Source: a bacterium | Lineage (GTDB): Bacteria > Armatimonadota > UBA5829 | Assembly (NCBI GenBank): GCA_021371935.1 | Contig: JAJFVF010000021.1 | Location: forward strand, 62,001 to 126,000 | Length of the DNA stretch: 64,000 nt | Reading direction: 5' to 3' | Shown here: positions 17,355-25,427 of the stretch, piece by piece | How the letters are laid out: each line of letters starts with the position of its first letter | How positions within the stretch are numbered: position 1 is the first letter of the stretch | Notes under the pieces: model-generated | Told to the model about the DNA's origin: nothing | The model's input: only the letters and a program-made list of their open reading frames with translations | Database searches by the model: none | Program-made: the position numbers and the translations under genes

Positions 17355-18113
17355 TTGTTCCAAAACAAAAAAGTGATCGTGGTTATGCCGGCATTTAACG
17401 CCTCGGAAACACTGCGCAAAACACACGATGAAATTCTGACGCAGGGAATCGTGGATATGGTTATTGTGGTCGATGACGCAAGCAATGATGAGACGGTCAA
17501 GATCGCGCGCACTCTGCCGAATACTATTGTCCATGTGCATGAAAAAAATAAAGGCTATGGAGCGAACCAAAAAACATGCTATAAACTCGCGCTTGAGCAA
17601 GGCGGCGATATCGTAATCATGGTCCATCCGGACTATCAATATACACCAAAACTCATTCCCGCAATGGCATGTCTTATCGGGAATGGGCTATATGGCTGCG
17701 TCATAGGATCACGAATACTCGGAGGCCATCAGCGCGCAATAAAACAGGGGATGCCAGTCTGGAAATATGCGGCTAACCGGTTTCTTACTGCAGTGGAAAA
17801 CGTGCTGATGGGAGTCAAACTTTCAGAATATCACACCGGTTACAGAGCTTTTTCTGGCGAGCTGCTCAAAAAACTGCCTCTGGAGAAAAACTCGGATGAC
17901 TTTGTGTTCGACAACCAGATGCTTGCGCAGATTATATGGCTCGGTTATCAGATTGGTGAGATAAGCTGCCCGACCAAATATTTCCCTGAGGCTTCGTCTA
18001 TCAACTTCAGAAGAAGTGTAATCTATGGTTTCGGCTGCTTGAGAACCGCCGCTGAGTTTTCTCTATCGAAGGTCGGGATAATCAGGGCTGGTTATTTGCC
18101 TGATCCGAAGTAA
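17355..18113 (+). CDS. GT2 glycosyltransferase resembling polyprenyl-phosphate sugar synthase (DPM1/GtrB-like)
   Basis: 252 residues, start TTG with GGAG nine bases upstream. The GT-A fold shows VVMPAFNASETL at the N-terminus, the metal-binding region VVDDASNDET, and MVHPDYQY where the usual DxD lies. HTGYRAFSGELL fits the dolichol-phosphate mannosyltransferase branch. No C-terminal membrane helices are present, as in soluble DPM1. It directly follows the four GT-C genes, which should need a lipid-phosphate sugar donor, so it probably makes that donor. The 3' end overlaps the convergent ABC ATPase gene by 32 bases. Confidence 0.75.
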   Translation: MFQNKKVIVVMPAFNASETLRKTHDEILTQGIVDMVIVVDDASNDETVKIARTLPNTIVHVHEKNKGYGANQKTCYKLALEQGGDIVIMVHPDYQYTPKLIPAMACLIGNGLYGCVIGSRILGGHQRAIKQGMPVWKYAANRFLTAVENVLMGVKLSEYHTGYRAFSGELLKKLPLEKNSDDFVFDNQMLAQIIWLGYQIGEISCPTKYFPEASSINFRRSVIYGFGCLRTAAEFSLSKVGIIRAGYLPDPK

Positions 18114-19383
18114 TACTCAGTTCCTCTATTATATGCAGGAGCTTATCAACCGATTCACAAGAATAAGCACCTGCTCTCAATATCTCCTCAACCAGTCCGC
18201 TCGCCCTGCCTTCGGTGAAATCGCGATTGCCTATAAGATCGGGCTTGAGCAGAACCACTCTCTTGCCGGACACAGCGACGTCATGCACAGCCTCGACATT
18301 GAGAATGTTTCCATGACCTATCGGGACATCGGTGAGTATTACCACATCCGCAGACTTGATAAGCTCCAAATGTTTTGCATGCGAGTCCGGCGTTATCTGA
18401 GCAAACAACTGCTGCGGCACATACTCAATATCCAGTGCGTCCGCAACTTCCTGGTCTGCATCACTTTGATTAAGAACACCCGAGGAAACTTGGTATCCGC
18501 GGCGCAGCAGCTTCGCAAATATTGGAGCCGCTGTGCCTCCCCCGCCTACAACATGAATGCGTAGAGGTTTGTCAAAGTTTTTGTCCGGTTTCTTTGACTT
18601 CGCGCTTATGCCGGATATCACATACGGCCTGCCTGTGGCTGGATGACGCCGCACCCAGACCTCGGCTCCATATACACGCCGGATATTCTCTGACGTAATC
18701 ACTTCCTCAGGCAGACCGCCTGCCTGAACGCTCCCCTGCCCTAAAATGACCAAACGGTCACAATATGACCCGGCCAGATTGAGGTCGTGCAGGACCGCGA
18801 TGACAGTCAATCCACGCTCCCGGTTCAGTCCCTTCACAAGGTCCATTATCTCGTATTGAAAACTGATATCCAGATGAGAAGTAGGCTCATCGAGCAGCAG
18901 CACTTCAGGTTCCTGAGCCAGCGCGCGCGCCATCATCACCCGCTGTCTCTCGCCGCCTGAAAGCGCATTTATAGGCCGGTCCTTGAGATGGTCCGTGCCT
19001 GTATGGCGCAGGGCGTCGAGTGCAATCGATTCATCCCTTGTCGACTCCACTGCAAATCGACCCAATCTGGGAGAACGACCCATCAATACGATTTCCATTA
19101 CGCTAAAATCGAATGCCACAAGGGTCTCTTGAGGCACAACGGCAACTCTTTTCGCATACTCTCTGGCGGGGATTTTGTATATGTTTTTACAGTCAAGTTG
19201 CACAAAACCTGACTGGGGTGCAAGCGCACGAGACATCGTTCGCAGCAGTGTGGTCTTGCCGCTGCCGTTGGGACCGATAATGCCCACGAACTCCGAGTCG
19301 GCAATATCCATCGAAACGCCGCTGAGAACCTGCACGCCGTCATAGCCCGCATACACATCTTCAACTTTGATCTTAGCCGTCAC
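18082..19383 (-). CDS. FecE/BtuD-type ABC transporter ATPase with fused C-terminal Rossmann-like domain
   Basis: 433 residues from a GTG. Residues 1-255 are a complete ATPase: GPNGSGKTT (Walker A), LSGGERQRV signature, VLLLDEPTSHLD (Walker B) and an H-loop at AVLHDLN. It is closest to the iron-siderophore/cobalamin group. Residues about 280-425 form a second domain beginning IHVVGGGGTAA, a glycine-rich nucleotide-binding-type loop, with VVILTDVPIGHGN later. Its role is unknown. No permease or binding-protein gene is adjacent, so it is an orphan here. The 3' end overlaps the convergent GT2 gene. Confidence 0.75.
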   Translation of the reverse strand: MTAKIKVEDVYAGYDGVQVLSGVSMDIADSEFVGIIGPNGSGKTTLLRTMSRALAPQSGFVQLDCKNIYKIPAREYAKRVAVVPQETLVAFDFSVMEIVLMGRSPRLGRFAVESTRDESIALDALRHTGTDHLKDRPINALSGGERQRVMMARALAQEPEVLLLDEPTSHLDISFQYEIMDLVKGLNRERGLTVIAVLHDLNLAGSYCDRLVILGQGSVQAGGLPEEVITSENIRRVYGAEVWVRRHPATGRPYVISGISAKSKKPDKNFDKPLRIHVVGGGGTAAPIFAKLLRRGYQVSSGVLNQSDADQEVADALDIEYVPQQLFAQITPDSHAKHLELIKSADVVILTDVPIGHGNILNVEAVHDVAVSGKRVVLLKPDLIGNRDFTEGRASGLVEEILRAGAYSCESVDKLLHIIEELSITSDQANNQP

Positions 19384-19442
19384 ACGGCTTCATTCGACTC
19401 CGATAAATACTTATCCTCCGACAGGATTCAAAACAAGCTCTT

Positions 19443-19458
19443 CAGGGTATAAACCCTG
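19443..19458. promoter_or_regulatory. Palindrome CAGGGT-4-ACCCTG upstream of the GNAT gene
   Basis: A perfect 6-bp inverted repeat around ATAA lies in the divergent region between the ABC ATPase and GNAT genes, ending 11 bases before the GGAGG site of the latter. It could be an operator or a small leader hairpin. No regulator gene is nearby. Confidence 0.35.
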
Positions 19459-19481
19459 CATAACACAAGGAGGGCACCCAA

Positions 19482-20246
19482 ATGCGTATTGAACCACTTT
19501 CGACAGCTAACTTGAAAGACGGCGTTTATTGTGCTGCGGAAAAACCCAACAGCAACGAAATATACGAACAGCTTGAAGTATGGCTGGAAAGCAATATGCT
19601 CAGAGGCCTTGTTGCACGCGACAACAACGATGACGTGACGGGTTTTGTTCTCTATTACCCGATTGAAAGCGCTCCTCTGGATGTTGAAGGCGAAGGGCTA
19701 TACATGGTCCAATGCCTCTTCGTTAAGCCGGACTGTCAGGCGAAAGGAGTCGGCAGAATGCTGGTTGAAGGCGCTGTGGCAGATGCGCGCACCAGCGGCG
19801 CTTCCGGACTGGCAGTCGAAGGTTACAAGAAACGCACTGCCGCCGGTTATGATTTCATGCCTGCGGCATTCTTCCGACATTTGGGTATGGTCGAGGGCGA
19901 TTCACGCGATCAGGGCACGCTCTATTACTTCAGCTTTGATAATAAATCTTGCCCCACATACGCTCCAATGGATTCTCCAAAGGTCAAAATTGATATCATC
20001 GACTGTCGGAGATGCTATGTCGGGGTCAGCGATCGTAAGGTGGTCGATGTTGTTATGGATAGTCACTCGCCGGATGAAGTCAGGCCAAAGGCGGATGTGG
20101 GTCAGGCAAGATCGGATGAGGATATGTCAAACGGCGTGTTCGTAGACGGCAAATTGACATATTTCACCGGACCTATATCAGAAAAAGACGTGCTCGAAGC
20201 TATTGAAGCTGCCGACTCTGCACACGACAGGTCGATGGATCGCTGA
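19482..20246 (+). CDS. GNAT acetyltransferase with thioredoxin-fold-like C-terminal extension
   Basis: 254 residues, strong GGAGG site. Residues about 30-155 are a GNAT domain: YMVQCLFVKPDCQAKGVGRML contains the acetyl-CoA loop (QAKGVG), followed by AAFFRHLGM. The remaining 90 residues (from KVKIDIIDCRRC) have a CxxC-like pair near the start and FVDGKLTYFTGPISEKDV near the end, similar to small thioredoxin-fold modules attached to YoaP-like GNAT proteins. The substrate is unknown. Confidence 0.65.
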   Translation: MRIEPLSTANLKDGVYCAAEKPNSNEIYEQLEVWLESNMLRGLVARDNNDDVTGFVLYYPIESAPLDVEGEGLYMVQCLFVKPDCQAKGVGRMLVEGAVADARTSGASGLAVEGYKKRTAAGYDFMPAAFFRHLGMVEGDSRDQGTLYYFSFDNKSCPTYAPMDSPKVKIDIIDCRRCYVGVSDRKVVDVVMDSHSPDEVRPKADVGQARSDEDMSNGVFVDGKLTYFTGPISEKDVLEAIEAADSAHDRSMDR

Positions 20247-20311
20247 AATCTTGTTTAGTATTTTCTAAAGTGGGGTAAATAGCGGTCGGTAGACACATCA
20301 CATCCAAACAT

Positions 20312-20353
20312 GACGAAGGCGGCAACTTTGAAGAAAAGTGAGCCGCCTTCGTC
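20312..20353. terminator. 12-bp perfect hairpin after the GNAT gene
   Basis: GACGAAGGCGGC pairs perfectly with GCCGCCTTCGTC, and ACTT/AAGT extends the stem inside the loop. There is no T-run on either side, so it is a 3'-end stabiliser or Rho-linked terminator rather than a classical intrinsic one. The rest of 20,247-20,537 shows no gene. Confidence 0.5.
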
Positions 20354-20537
20354 TGTACGTACGATCCGATTCAGCTTTATTAAGCTCGACGATTAACCAT
20401 CAAACTAACTTCGGGGCATTCGCCCGTGAAATATAAAGATTTGCTCCTGATATCCCGAACATATGCAAGCTGGACACACGGTTGAATTCTTGATATCTTA
20501 GTTCAAGAGTAATCGACCGATCATGGAGATACAAAAT

Positions 20538-21338
20538 ATGGAAAAACGCATCGGCAATATTGCGCTTCTGGCTCTGGTAGTTATGAGCATTTCAGTATTT
20601 GCAGTATCCTGCGCCGCGGACATCGCCAGTGATGGGCGGACTGTCGCAGACACATGTAAGGACGCAGTCACGACAGTGCACCTTGTGCTGGAGACTAAGG
20701 TCTCCTATCAAGGCGGCAGCGATAAAGAACAGCATAAAGTCACAAGCACTGCTACGATTATTGACCCATCCGGACTGGCCGTAACGTCACTCTCGGATAT
20801 AGACCCCACCCTGTTCACATCCTATATGGAACAGGATGAGAGCTACAGCATGTCCGTAGACGTGGTCGACCTGAAGCTGAAACTCTCAGACGGAACAGAA
20901 ATACCGGCCGATATTGTGCTGCGTGATAAGGACCTCGATCTTGCATTCATCAAACCCAAAACCGCACCCGAAAAACCTATGACTTATGTCGATCTGGCAA
21001 AAGCAGGCGCTCCACAAATGCTGGATGAACTGATTGTAATCTCCAGGCTAGGCCAGATTGCAAACCGGGCGCTGGCGGCATATGTCGACCGCGTGCAAGC
21101 CGTGCTGACAAAACCGCGCACACTGTACGTCGTGTCAGGCGTCTTCGGACTCGGCAGCCCTACGTTTACACCAGACGGAAAGATCGTAGGGATCGTGGTC
21201 ATCCGTGTGGATCAGAGCCAGGATAGTGACTCTACTTCCAGATCGATGGGCTATGGTGACTCCTTGTACGTGGTCATTCCTGCATCGACTATTGCTAAAG
21301 CCGCTTTGCAAGCAAAGGAAGCCGCAGCCGCCAAATAA
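20538..21338 (+). CDS. Exported trypsin/HtrA-fold protein lacking catalytic residues (pseudoprotease)
   Basis: 266 residues from the ATG at 20538, chosen because GGAG lies nine bases upstream. It has an N-terminal signal sequence ending near VFAVSCAA, and a lipoprotein site at the Cys is possible. The fold matches the HtrA protease barrel: STATIIDPSGLAVTS (normally followed by NAHV with the catalytic His), RDKDLDLAFIKP (Asp kept) and FGLGSPTFTPDGKIVGI (normally GNSGGP). The His is absent (TSLSD) and the Ser loop is rearranged, so proteolysis is unlikely. There is no PDZ domain. Confidence 0.65.
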   Translation: MEKRIGNIALLALVVMSISVFAVSCAADIASDGRTVADTCKDAVTTVHLVLETKVSYQGGSDKEQHKVTSTATIIDPSGLAVTSLSDIDPTLFTSYMEQDESYSMSVDVVDLKLKLSDGTEIPADIVLRDKDLDLAFIKPKTAPEKPMTYVDLAKAGAPQMLDELIVISRLGQIANRALAAYVDRVQAVLTKPRTLYVVSGVFGLGSPTFTPDGKIVGIVVIRVDQSQDSDSTSRSMGYGDSLYVVIPASTIAKAALQAKEAAAAK

Positions 21339-21419
21339 CACAAACTGTTTCGATATATCGTTCCCCCGGGAAAACTAATAAGTCGAAAAGACAGTTCTCC
21401 CGGAAGGAACGTGATATCA

Positions 21420-22064
21420 ATGAGAACAACAATCGACAGGCTGGTTCATATCGAGGGGAAAGGAATACGCCTGGAAGGGATGCTGGGTGTGCCCGAAAAT
21501 GCCATCGGAGTGGTGCTGTTCGCGCACGGAAGCGGCAGCAGTCGGCTCAGCCCGAGAAATCAGTTCGTGGCTAATTACCTCAGAGGTGAAGGGCTTGCCA
21601 CCCTCTTGATCGACCTGCTCGAACCTGAGGAAGCCGAGGACAGAAGCAAGGTATTCGATATTGCACTGCTTGCAGACAGGCTGAAAATGGCAACGGACTG
21701 GCTGCAGAAAAACGACTCCACAGCCGACCTGCAAATCGGCTATTTCGGAGCAAGCACAGGCGCAGCCGCAGCTCTTATGGCCGCTGCCGACAAGCCGGAG
21801 ATTGGCGCAGTTGTCTCGCGAGGCGGCAGACCCGACCTCGCCCTGGAATTCCTGTCACAGGTAAAATCACCCACCCTGCTGATTGTGGGAGGAATGGACG
21901 TGCCTGTGATCCAAATGAACAGGCAGGCATATGAACTGCTCGGCGGGCAGAAGCAGATGGTGATTGTCCCTGGAGCGACACATCTGTTTGAAGAGGCGGG
22001 AGCACTCGAAGAAGTCGCACGACTGGCTGCGGAATGGTTCGGCAGATATCTGGAATCTGATTAG
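21420..22064 (+). CDS. Alpha/beta hydrolase, dienelactone-hydrolase family
   Basis: 214 residues from the ATG at 21420, with GGAAGGA 11 bases upstream. A GTG three codons earlier is too close to that site. An oxyanion region LFAHGSGSSR is followed by the nucleophile elbow GASTGA (Ser about residue 108), the acid in GGMDVPV and the His in PGATHLFEE, all in canonical order. The substrate is unknown. Related short hydrolases are often found as stand-alone esterases, sometimes fused to phosphoribosyltransferases. Confidence 0.8.
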   Translation: MRTTIDRLVHIEGKGIRLEGMLGVPENAIGVVLFAHGSGSSRLSPRNQFVANYLRGEGLATLLIDLLEPEEAEDRSKVFDIALLADRLKMATDWLQKNDSTADLQIGYFGASTGAAAALMAAADKPEIGAVVSRGGRPDLALEFLSQVKSPTLLIVGGMDVPVIQMNRQAYELLGGQKQMVIVPGATHLFEEAGALEEVARLAAEWFGRYLESD

Positions 22065-22120
22065 TTCCTTAAACTGTGGTCAATTACCGGCAAATTTTTT
22101 CAAAATTGACTAAAATAGGG

Positions 22121-22149
22121 TTGACTGCCTGCCAAAAACCTAGTATAAT
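22121..22149 (+). promoter_or_regulatory. Sigma70-like promoter of an orphan small RNA
   Basis: TTGACT and a perfect TATAAT are separated by exactly 17 bases. It faces right, where the only annotated gene is on the other strand. Confidence 0.7.
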
Positions 22150-22155
22150 TACCAG

Positions 22156-22230
22156 TGCTTCTTTTTTCTCCTTTCACTACCTGTATTTGTTGAGACTTGG
22201 CTGGACGCCCAACGGCCAGGTCATCTTTTT
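22156..22230 (+). ncRNA. Candidate trans-acting small RNA, about 75 nt
   Basis: The predicted transcript starts about 7 bases after TATAAT and ends at an intrinsic terminator: GACTTGGC pairs with GCCAGGTC (8 bp, one G-U) and is followed by ATCTTTTT (22194-22230). No ORF fits inside. The 5' part has AGTG and CACT arms enclosing a pyrimidine loop that includes TTCTCCTTT, complementary to Shine-Dalgarno sequences, as in several sRNAs that block translation. The terminator overlaps the 3' end of the convergent DUF362 gene, so an antisense effect is also possible. The call rests only on sequence signals. Confidence 0.55.
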
Positions 22231-23381
22231 GTCAGGATGTCAAACATATTTCCCAACCACCCGCGTCTTAACCGTATAGCCGAAAAGTTGCATACCTCGT
22301 GACAGCAGTAGCACCGAATGCACTTGTCCAGATCGATAATCGGAGGCCTGGCTGCAGTGATCGCATGCACTGGACAGGCCCGGGCACAATCACCACAGCC
22401 TACGCATTCGGATGAGTTCACTATCGGCACTGCTACAAGTTGGCGTCTCAATATCTTGCGTATCGGCGAAGGTATCCTGTGCCAGTCATTTCTTCCCGAT
22501 GAAAGCCTGAAATCGCTGACCCGGACGGAGTCTATCGACTCGCCGCGAATGTCAATCGAGTCAAGATCGGCACACCCAAGACCCTGCTCATGGGCGAGCC
22601 TGGTGGTGTCTATGGACATTGGATCGATGCCTATTATGCTGCAGGCTACCGCATCCAGCGCAACTGCATCATTTGACGCAATAATCAACCCTACTTGCTT
22701 CGGGCTGCCTGCATTGGGACCCTCGCCCTCCATCGCGATAACTGCGTCCATCACGTTCACTGCTGGCCTGAACACTCGCAGCAAATCGACAAGCATCTGA
22801 GAAAAATTCTCACTTCTCTCGGCTGACTGAACGTGAAACAAGCCCTTGCGCACACCGGGAATGCAACCAAAAATGTTCTTCACTGCGCCTGTGTATGCAG
22901 TCAGGCCATGGGTCTTGAGCTTGGAGATGTTGATTATCAAATCCGATTCCAGGGCAAGGCGCGAGACTTCAAATGAATGGTAGAACATGGCACCGGGGTT
23001 AGCTGCCGTAACCACATCTTCCTCAAACCTTACAAGTGGGATACCAAGTTCACTCGCAACCGCAGACATGCCTGTCCGTTCACAGAGCTTTGCATATTTC
23101 TGCGCGTTTTCGCCTGCAAATGGTGGGCTGTCACCCAGCGATACACGGCTGCCGCTCGACTGTGCGCATTGCCCGATAGCACGTACGATTGCAGGATGAG
23201 TGGTCACGGCCTCCTCAGGCAGGCGAGTGGAGAGTAAATTGGGCTTCAGGAGAATATTTCGAGCCTTGTCAATAACTTTGTCCAGACCCGCAAGCTCCAG
23301 AGATTTTATGACTGCCGATGAGACATGCTCGGGCTGATAGTCGGCACAGGGCACTATGGATACGATTGATTGACTTTTCAT
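22221..23381 (-). CDS. DUF362 domain protein with C-terminal 2[4Fe-4S] ferredoxin domain
   Basis: 386 residues. The DUF362 part (about 5-290) has LLKPNLLS, THPAIVRAIG, LGDSPPF and NISKLKTHGLTAYTGAVKN. The C-terminus has two clusters, CVGCGDCARACP and CIRCYCCHEVC (about 325-370), each binding one [4Fe-4S]. Such proteins are common in anaerobes and uncultured phyla. Their exact reaction is unknown, though the family is thought to be redox-linked. It is not in an operon here. The 3' end overlaps the terminator of the sRNA on the opposite strand. Confidence 0.85.
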   Translation of the reverse strand: MKSQSIVSIVPCADYQPEHVSSAVIKSLELAGLDKVIDKARNILLKPNLLSTRLPEEAVTTHPAIVRAIGQCAQSSGSRVSLGDSPPFAGENAQKYAKLCERTGMSAVASELGIPLVRFEEDVVTAANPGAMFYHSFEVSRLALESDLIINISKLKTHGLTAYTGAVKNIFGCIPGVRKGLFHVQSAERSENFSQMLVDLLRVFRPAVNVMDAVIAMEGEGPNAGSPKQVGLIIASNDAVALDAVACSIIGIDPMSIDTTRLAHEQGLGCADLDSIDIRGESIDSVRVSDFRLSSGRNDWHRIPSPIRKILRRQLVAVPIVNSSECVGCGDCARACPVHAITAARPPIIDLDKCIRCYCCHEVCNFSAIRLRRGWLGNMFDILTKR

Positions 23382-23609
23382 AGAAAACTACTCTAGCCGA
23401 ATAATCGTGTGATTGCAAGTGTCATCAGCAGGCATTGCATTCAATCTGCTACCAATTTCTTCACCCGCAGTATTTAGTCCAGGATGGTGCTGAGCAAAGA
23501 GTTAAAATTATATGGTGATGAGTTATATATTGCGGAACATTCTCGGTTCACGAATATTCTTATATGTGTTACTGACAGGCTGGCAACTATTAAGCAAAAG
23601 AGGAAAAAG

Positions 23610-25370
23610 ATGAAGCTGAACGGGTTTGTAATCGGTTTTGTGCTAGTGTTTTTGTCTCTTGGTTCAAATGTTTGGGCGGTAAAGGCAATCTCTGTTGCGG
23701 CGGGCTACAATCACACTGTGGCCTTGATGAGCGACGGCACTGTATGGGCTTGGGGAGACAACAGCCATGGTCAGATTGGAGATGGAACTTGTACCACTAC
23801 TAGATCTACACCAGTTAAGACATCCATCACTGAAGTTGAATCAATAGCGGCTGGTTACAATGGCACGGCTGCCATCAGAAATGACGAAATGGTGTGGACC
23901 TGGGGACAAAATGCCTGGGGTCAGATCGGCGATGGGACTACAACCAACAGATACTTTCCCGTGCAAGTTGTCAACTTTACTGGAGTTGTCGCTGTATCGG
24001 CAGGTGGTAATTTCACGGTAGCCCTAAAAGCAGACGGCACCGTATGGGCGTGGGGAATGAATAGCAGTGGTGAACTAGGCGACGGAACCACGACTAACAG
24101 GCTTACTCCAGTGCGTGTTGTTGGCCTCGATAGTATAGTTGATATCTCTGCAGGCGCTGGTCACACAGTTGCGCTGAAAAATGATGGAACGGTATGGGCC
24201 TGGGGAACAAGCCGCTACTTTCAGGTTGGTGATGGGACATATATCCCAGTGCAAGTCTCCGGGTTATCTGGAATAGTTGCCATCGCCGCCGGTTTTGGAC
24301 ATATATTAGCTCTGAAAGATGATGGCACGGTGTGGGCTTGGGGTGGCAATGGACATGGCGAACTGGGCGATGGAACAACTACCAAAAGGCTGACACCGGT
24401 ACAAGTTCAAGGGCTTGATGGAGTCATTGCTGTCTCGGCAGGCTGGTATTATACGGCGGCTATTAAAAGCGACGGCACAGTCTGGACGTGGGGAATCAAC
24501 CATTACGGACAGTTAGGAGATGGAACATATACATCCAGGTCAACTCCAGCGCAGGTTTTGGGTATTGACGGTGTTATTGGCATTGCAGCAGGTGCTTACC
24601 ATACAGTGGCGCTAAAGAATGACGGCACTGTGTGGGCATGGGGCAATAATGCATGTGGCCAATTAGGTAATGGTAACGAGGCCGTTAATACACTACCACG
24701 TACGGTTTTGGGATTTGAACCGTTATCGACAGCCAAAGCGAGATCCAGCGAAAGCCAAATACTTGCAATGGATTGTGTGGTCACAGGGAAATTCGACGAT
24801 TGCATATATGTTGAGGATACAAACAGGTTATGCGGAATCAAGGTGGCTCCCGCACCCAGCGAAGCCGAGCTTGGAAAACTGATAAGCATTTACGGCACAC
24901 TGACTACTATCGACGGAGAAAAGGCTATATCGCTGTCCTCGTATGATCTACTGACTGATTCTGCATCGGTCAGTCCACTGGGAATGACAAATCAGTGCCT
25001 CGGCGGTGGTGACTTCTTGTATGATGGAACCACAGGTGAAGGCCAACAGGGAATCTATGGCTGGCAATTGGTCAAGAATGCAGACACAGGCAAGCTGGAG
25101 AAAAAATGGCAAAAGCTGGCAGGAATAAACAACATCGGCTTGCTGGTGCGGGTATGGGGAAAGGTCATAGATGTCGATACAGCTTCGACTCCGAGCTGGT
25201 TCAAGATATCAGATGGATCTCTGAATAATGTTAAAGTGAGTGTTCCGACAGGTGTAAGCATTCCAAGTATGGGTGATGTTGTGGCAGTCACCGGAATAAG
25301 CTCATGCGAGATGTCCGGTGATGAACTGACCAACCTGGTAAGAGTCAGGCAGCAGTCGGATATAGAATAG
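23610..25370 (+). CDS. Secreted RCC1-repeat (beta-propeller) protein with C-terminal OB-like domains
   Basis: 586 residues from the ATG at 23610, which has GAGGA before it. Starting higher adds a non-signal tail. The signal peptide is residues 1-24. Seven RCC1-type repeats follow, each with a DGTVWAWG core then GQLGDG, enough for one seven-bladed propeller (about 30-370). Two smaller domains come after: an OB-like module ([20 protein letters not shown]) and a second one ([16 protein letters not shown] then [13 protein letters not shown]). I recall similar modules in Armatimonadota-type secreted proteins. It probably binds ligands at the surface. No enzyme motif and no PEP-CTERM tail are seen. 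Confidence 0.75.
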   Translation: MKLNGFVIGFVLVFLSLGSNVWAVKAISVAAGYNHTVALMSDGTVWAWGDNSHGQIGDGTCTTTRSTPVKTSITEVESIAAGYNGTAAIRNDEMVWTWGQNAWGQIGDGTTTNRYFPVQVVNFTGVVAVSAGGNFTVALKADGTVWAWGMNSSGELGDGTTTNRLTPVRVVGLDSIVDISAGAGHTVALKNDGTVWAWGTSRYFQVGDGTYIPVQVSGLSGIVAIAAGFGHILALKDDGTVWAWGGNGHGELGDGTTTKRLTPVQVQGLDGVIAVSAGWYYTAAIKSDGTVWTWGINHYGQLGDGTYTSRSTPAQVLGIDGVIGIAAGAYHTVALKNDGTVWAWGNNACGQLGNGNEAVNTLPRTVLGFEPLSTAKARSSESQILAMDCVVTGKFDDCIYVEDTNRLCGIKVAPAPSEAELGKLISIYGTLTTIDGEKAISLSSYDLLTDSASVSPLGMTNQCLGGGDFLYDGTTGEGQQGIYGWQLVKNADTGKLEKKWQKLAGINNIGLLVRVWGKVIDVDTASTPSWFKISDGSLNNVKVSVPTGVSIPSMGDVVAVTGISSCEMSGDELTNLVRVRQQSDIE

Positions 25371-25384
25371 ATAGTTGCACATAT

Positions 25385-25417
25385 GGTGTCGGCGCTGCAT
25401 TGATCCGCGTCGACACC
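25385..25417. terminator. Possible shared hairpin between convergent genes
   Basis: GGTGTCG pairs with CGACACC (7 bp) across a 19-base loop, between the convergent RCC1 and MFS genes. No T-run follows on either strand. Confidence 0.3.
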
Positions 25418-25427
25418 AGCTTCAAGC

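Noticed and set aside
17340-18115. Convergent overlap of GT2 and ABC ATPase genes as an annotation error
   Set aside because: Both C-termini look natural and the overlap is only 32 bases, so it was accepted as a real tail-to-tail overlap.
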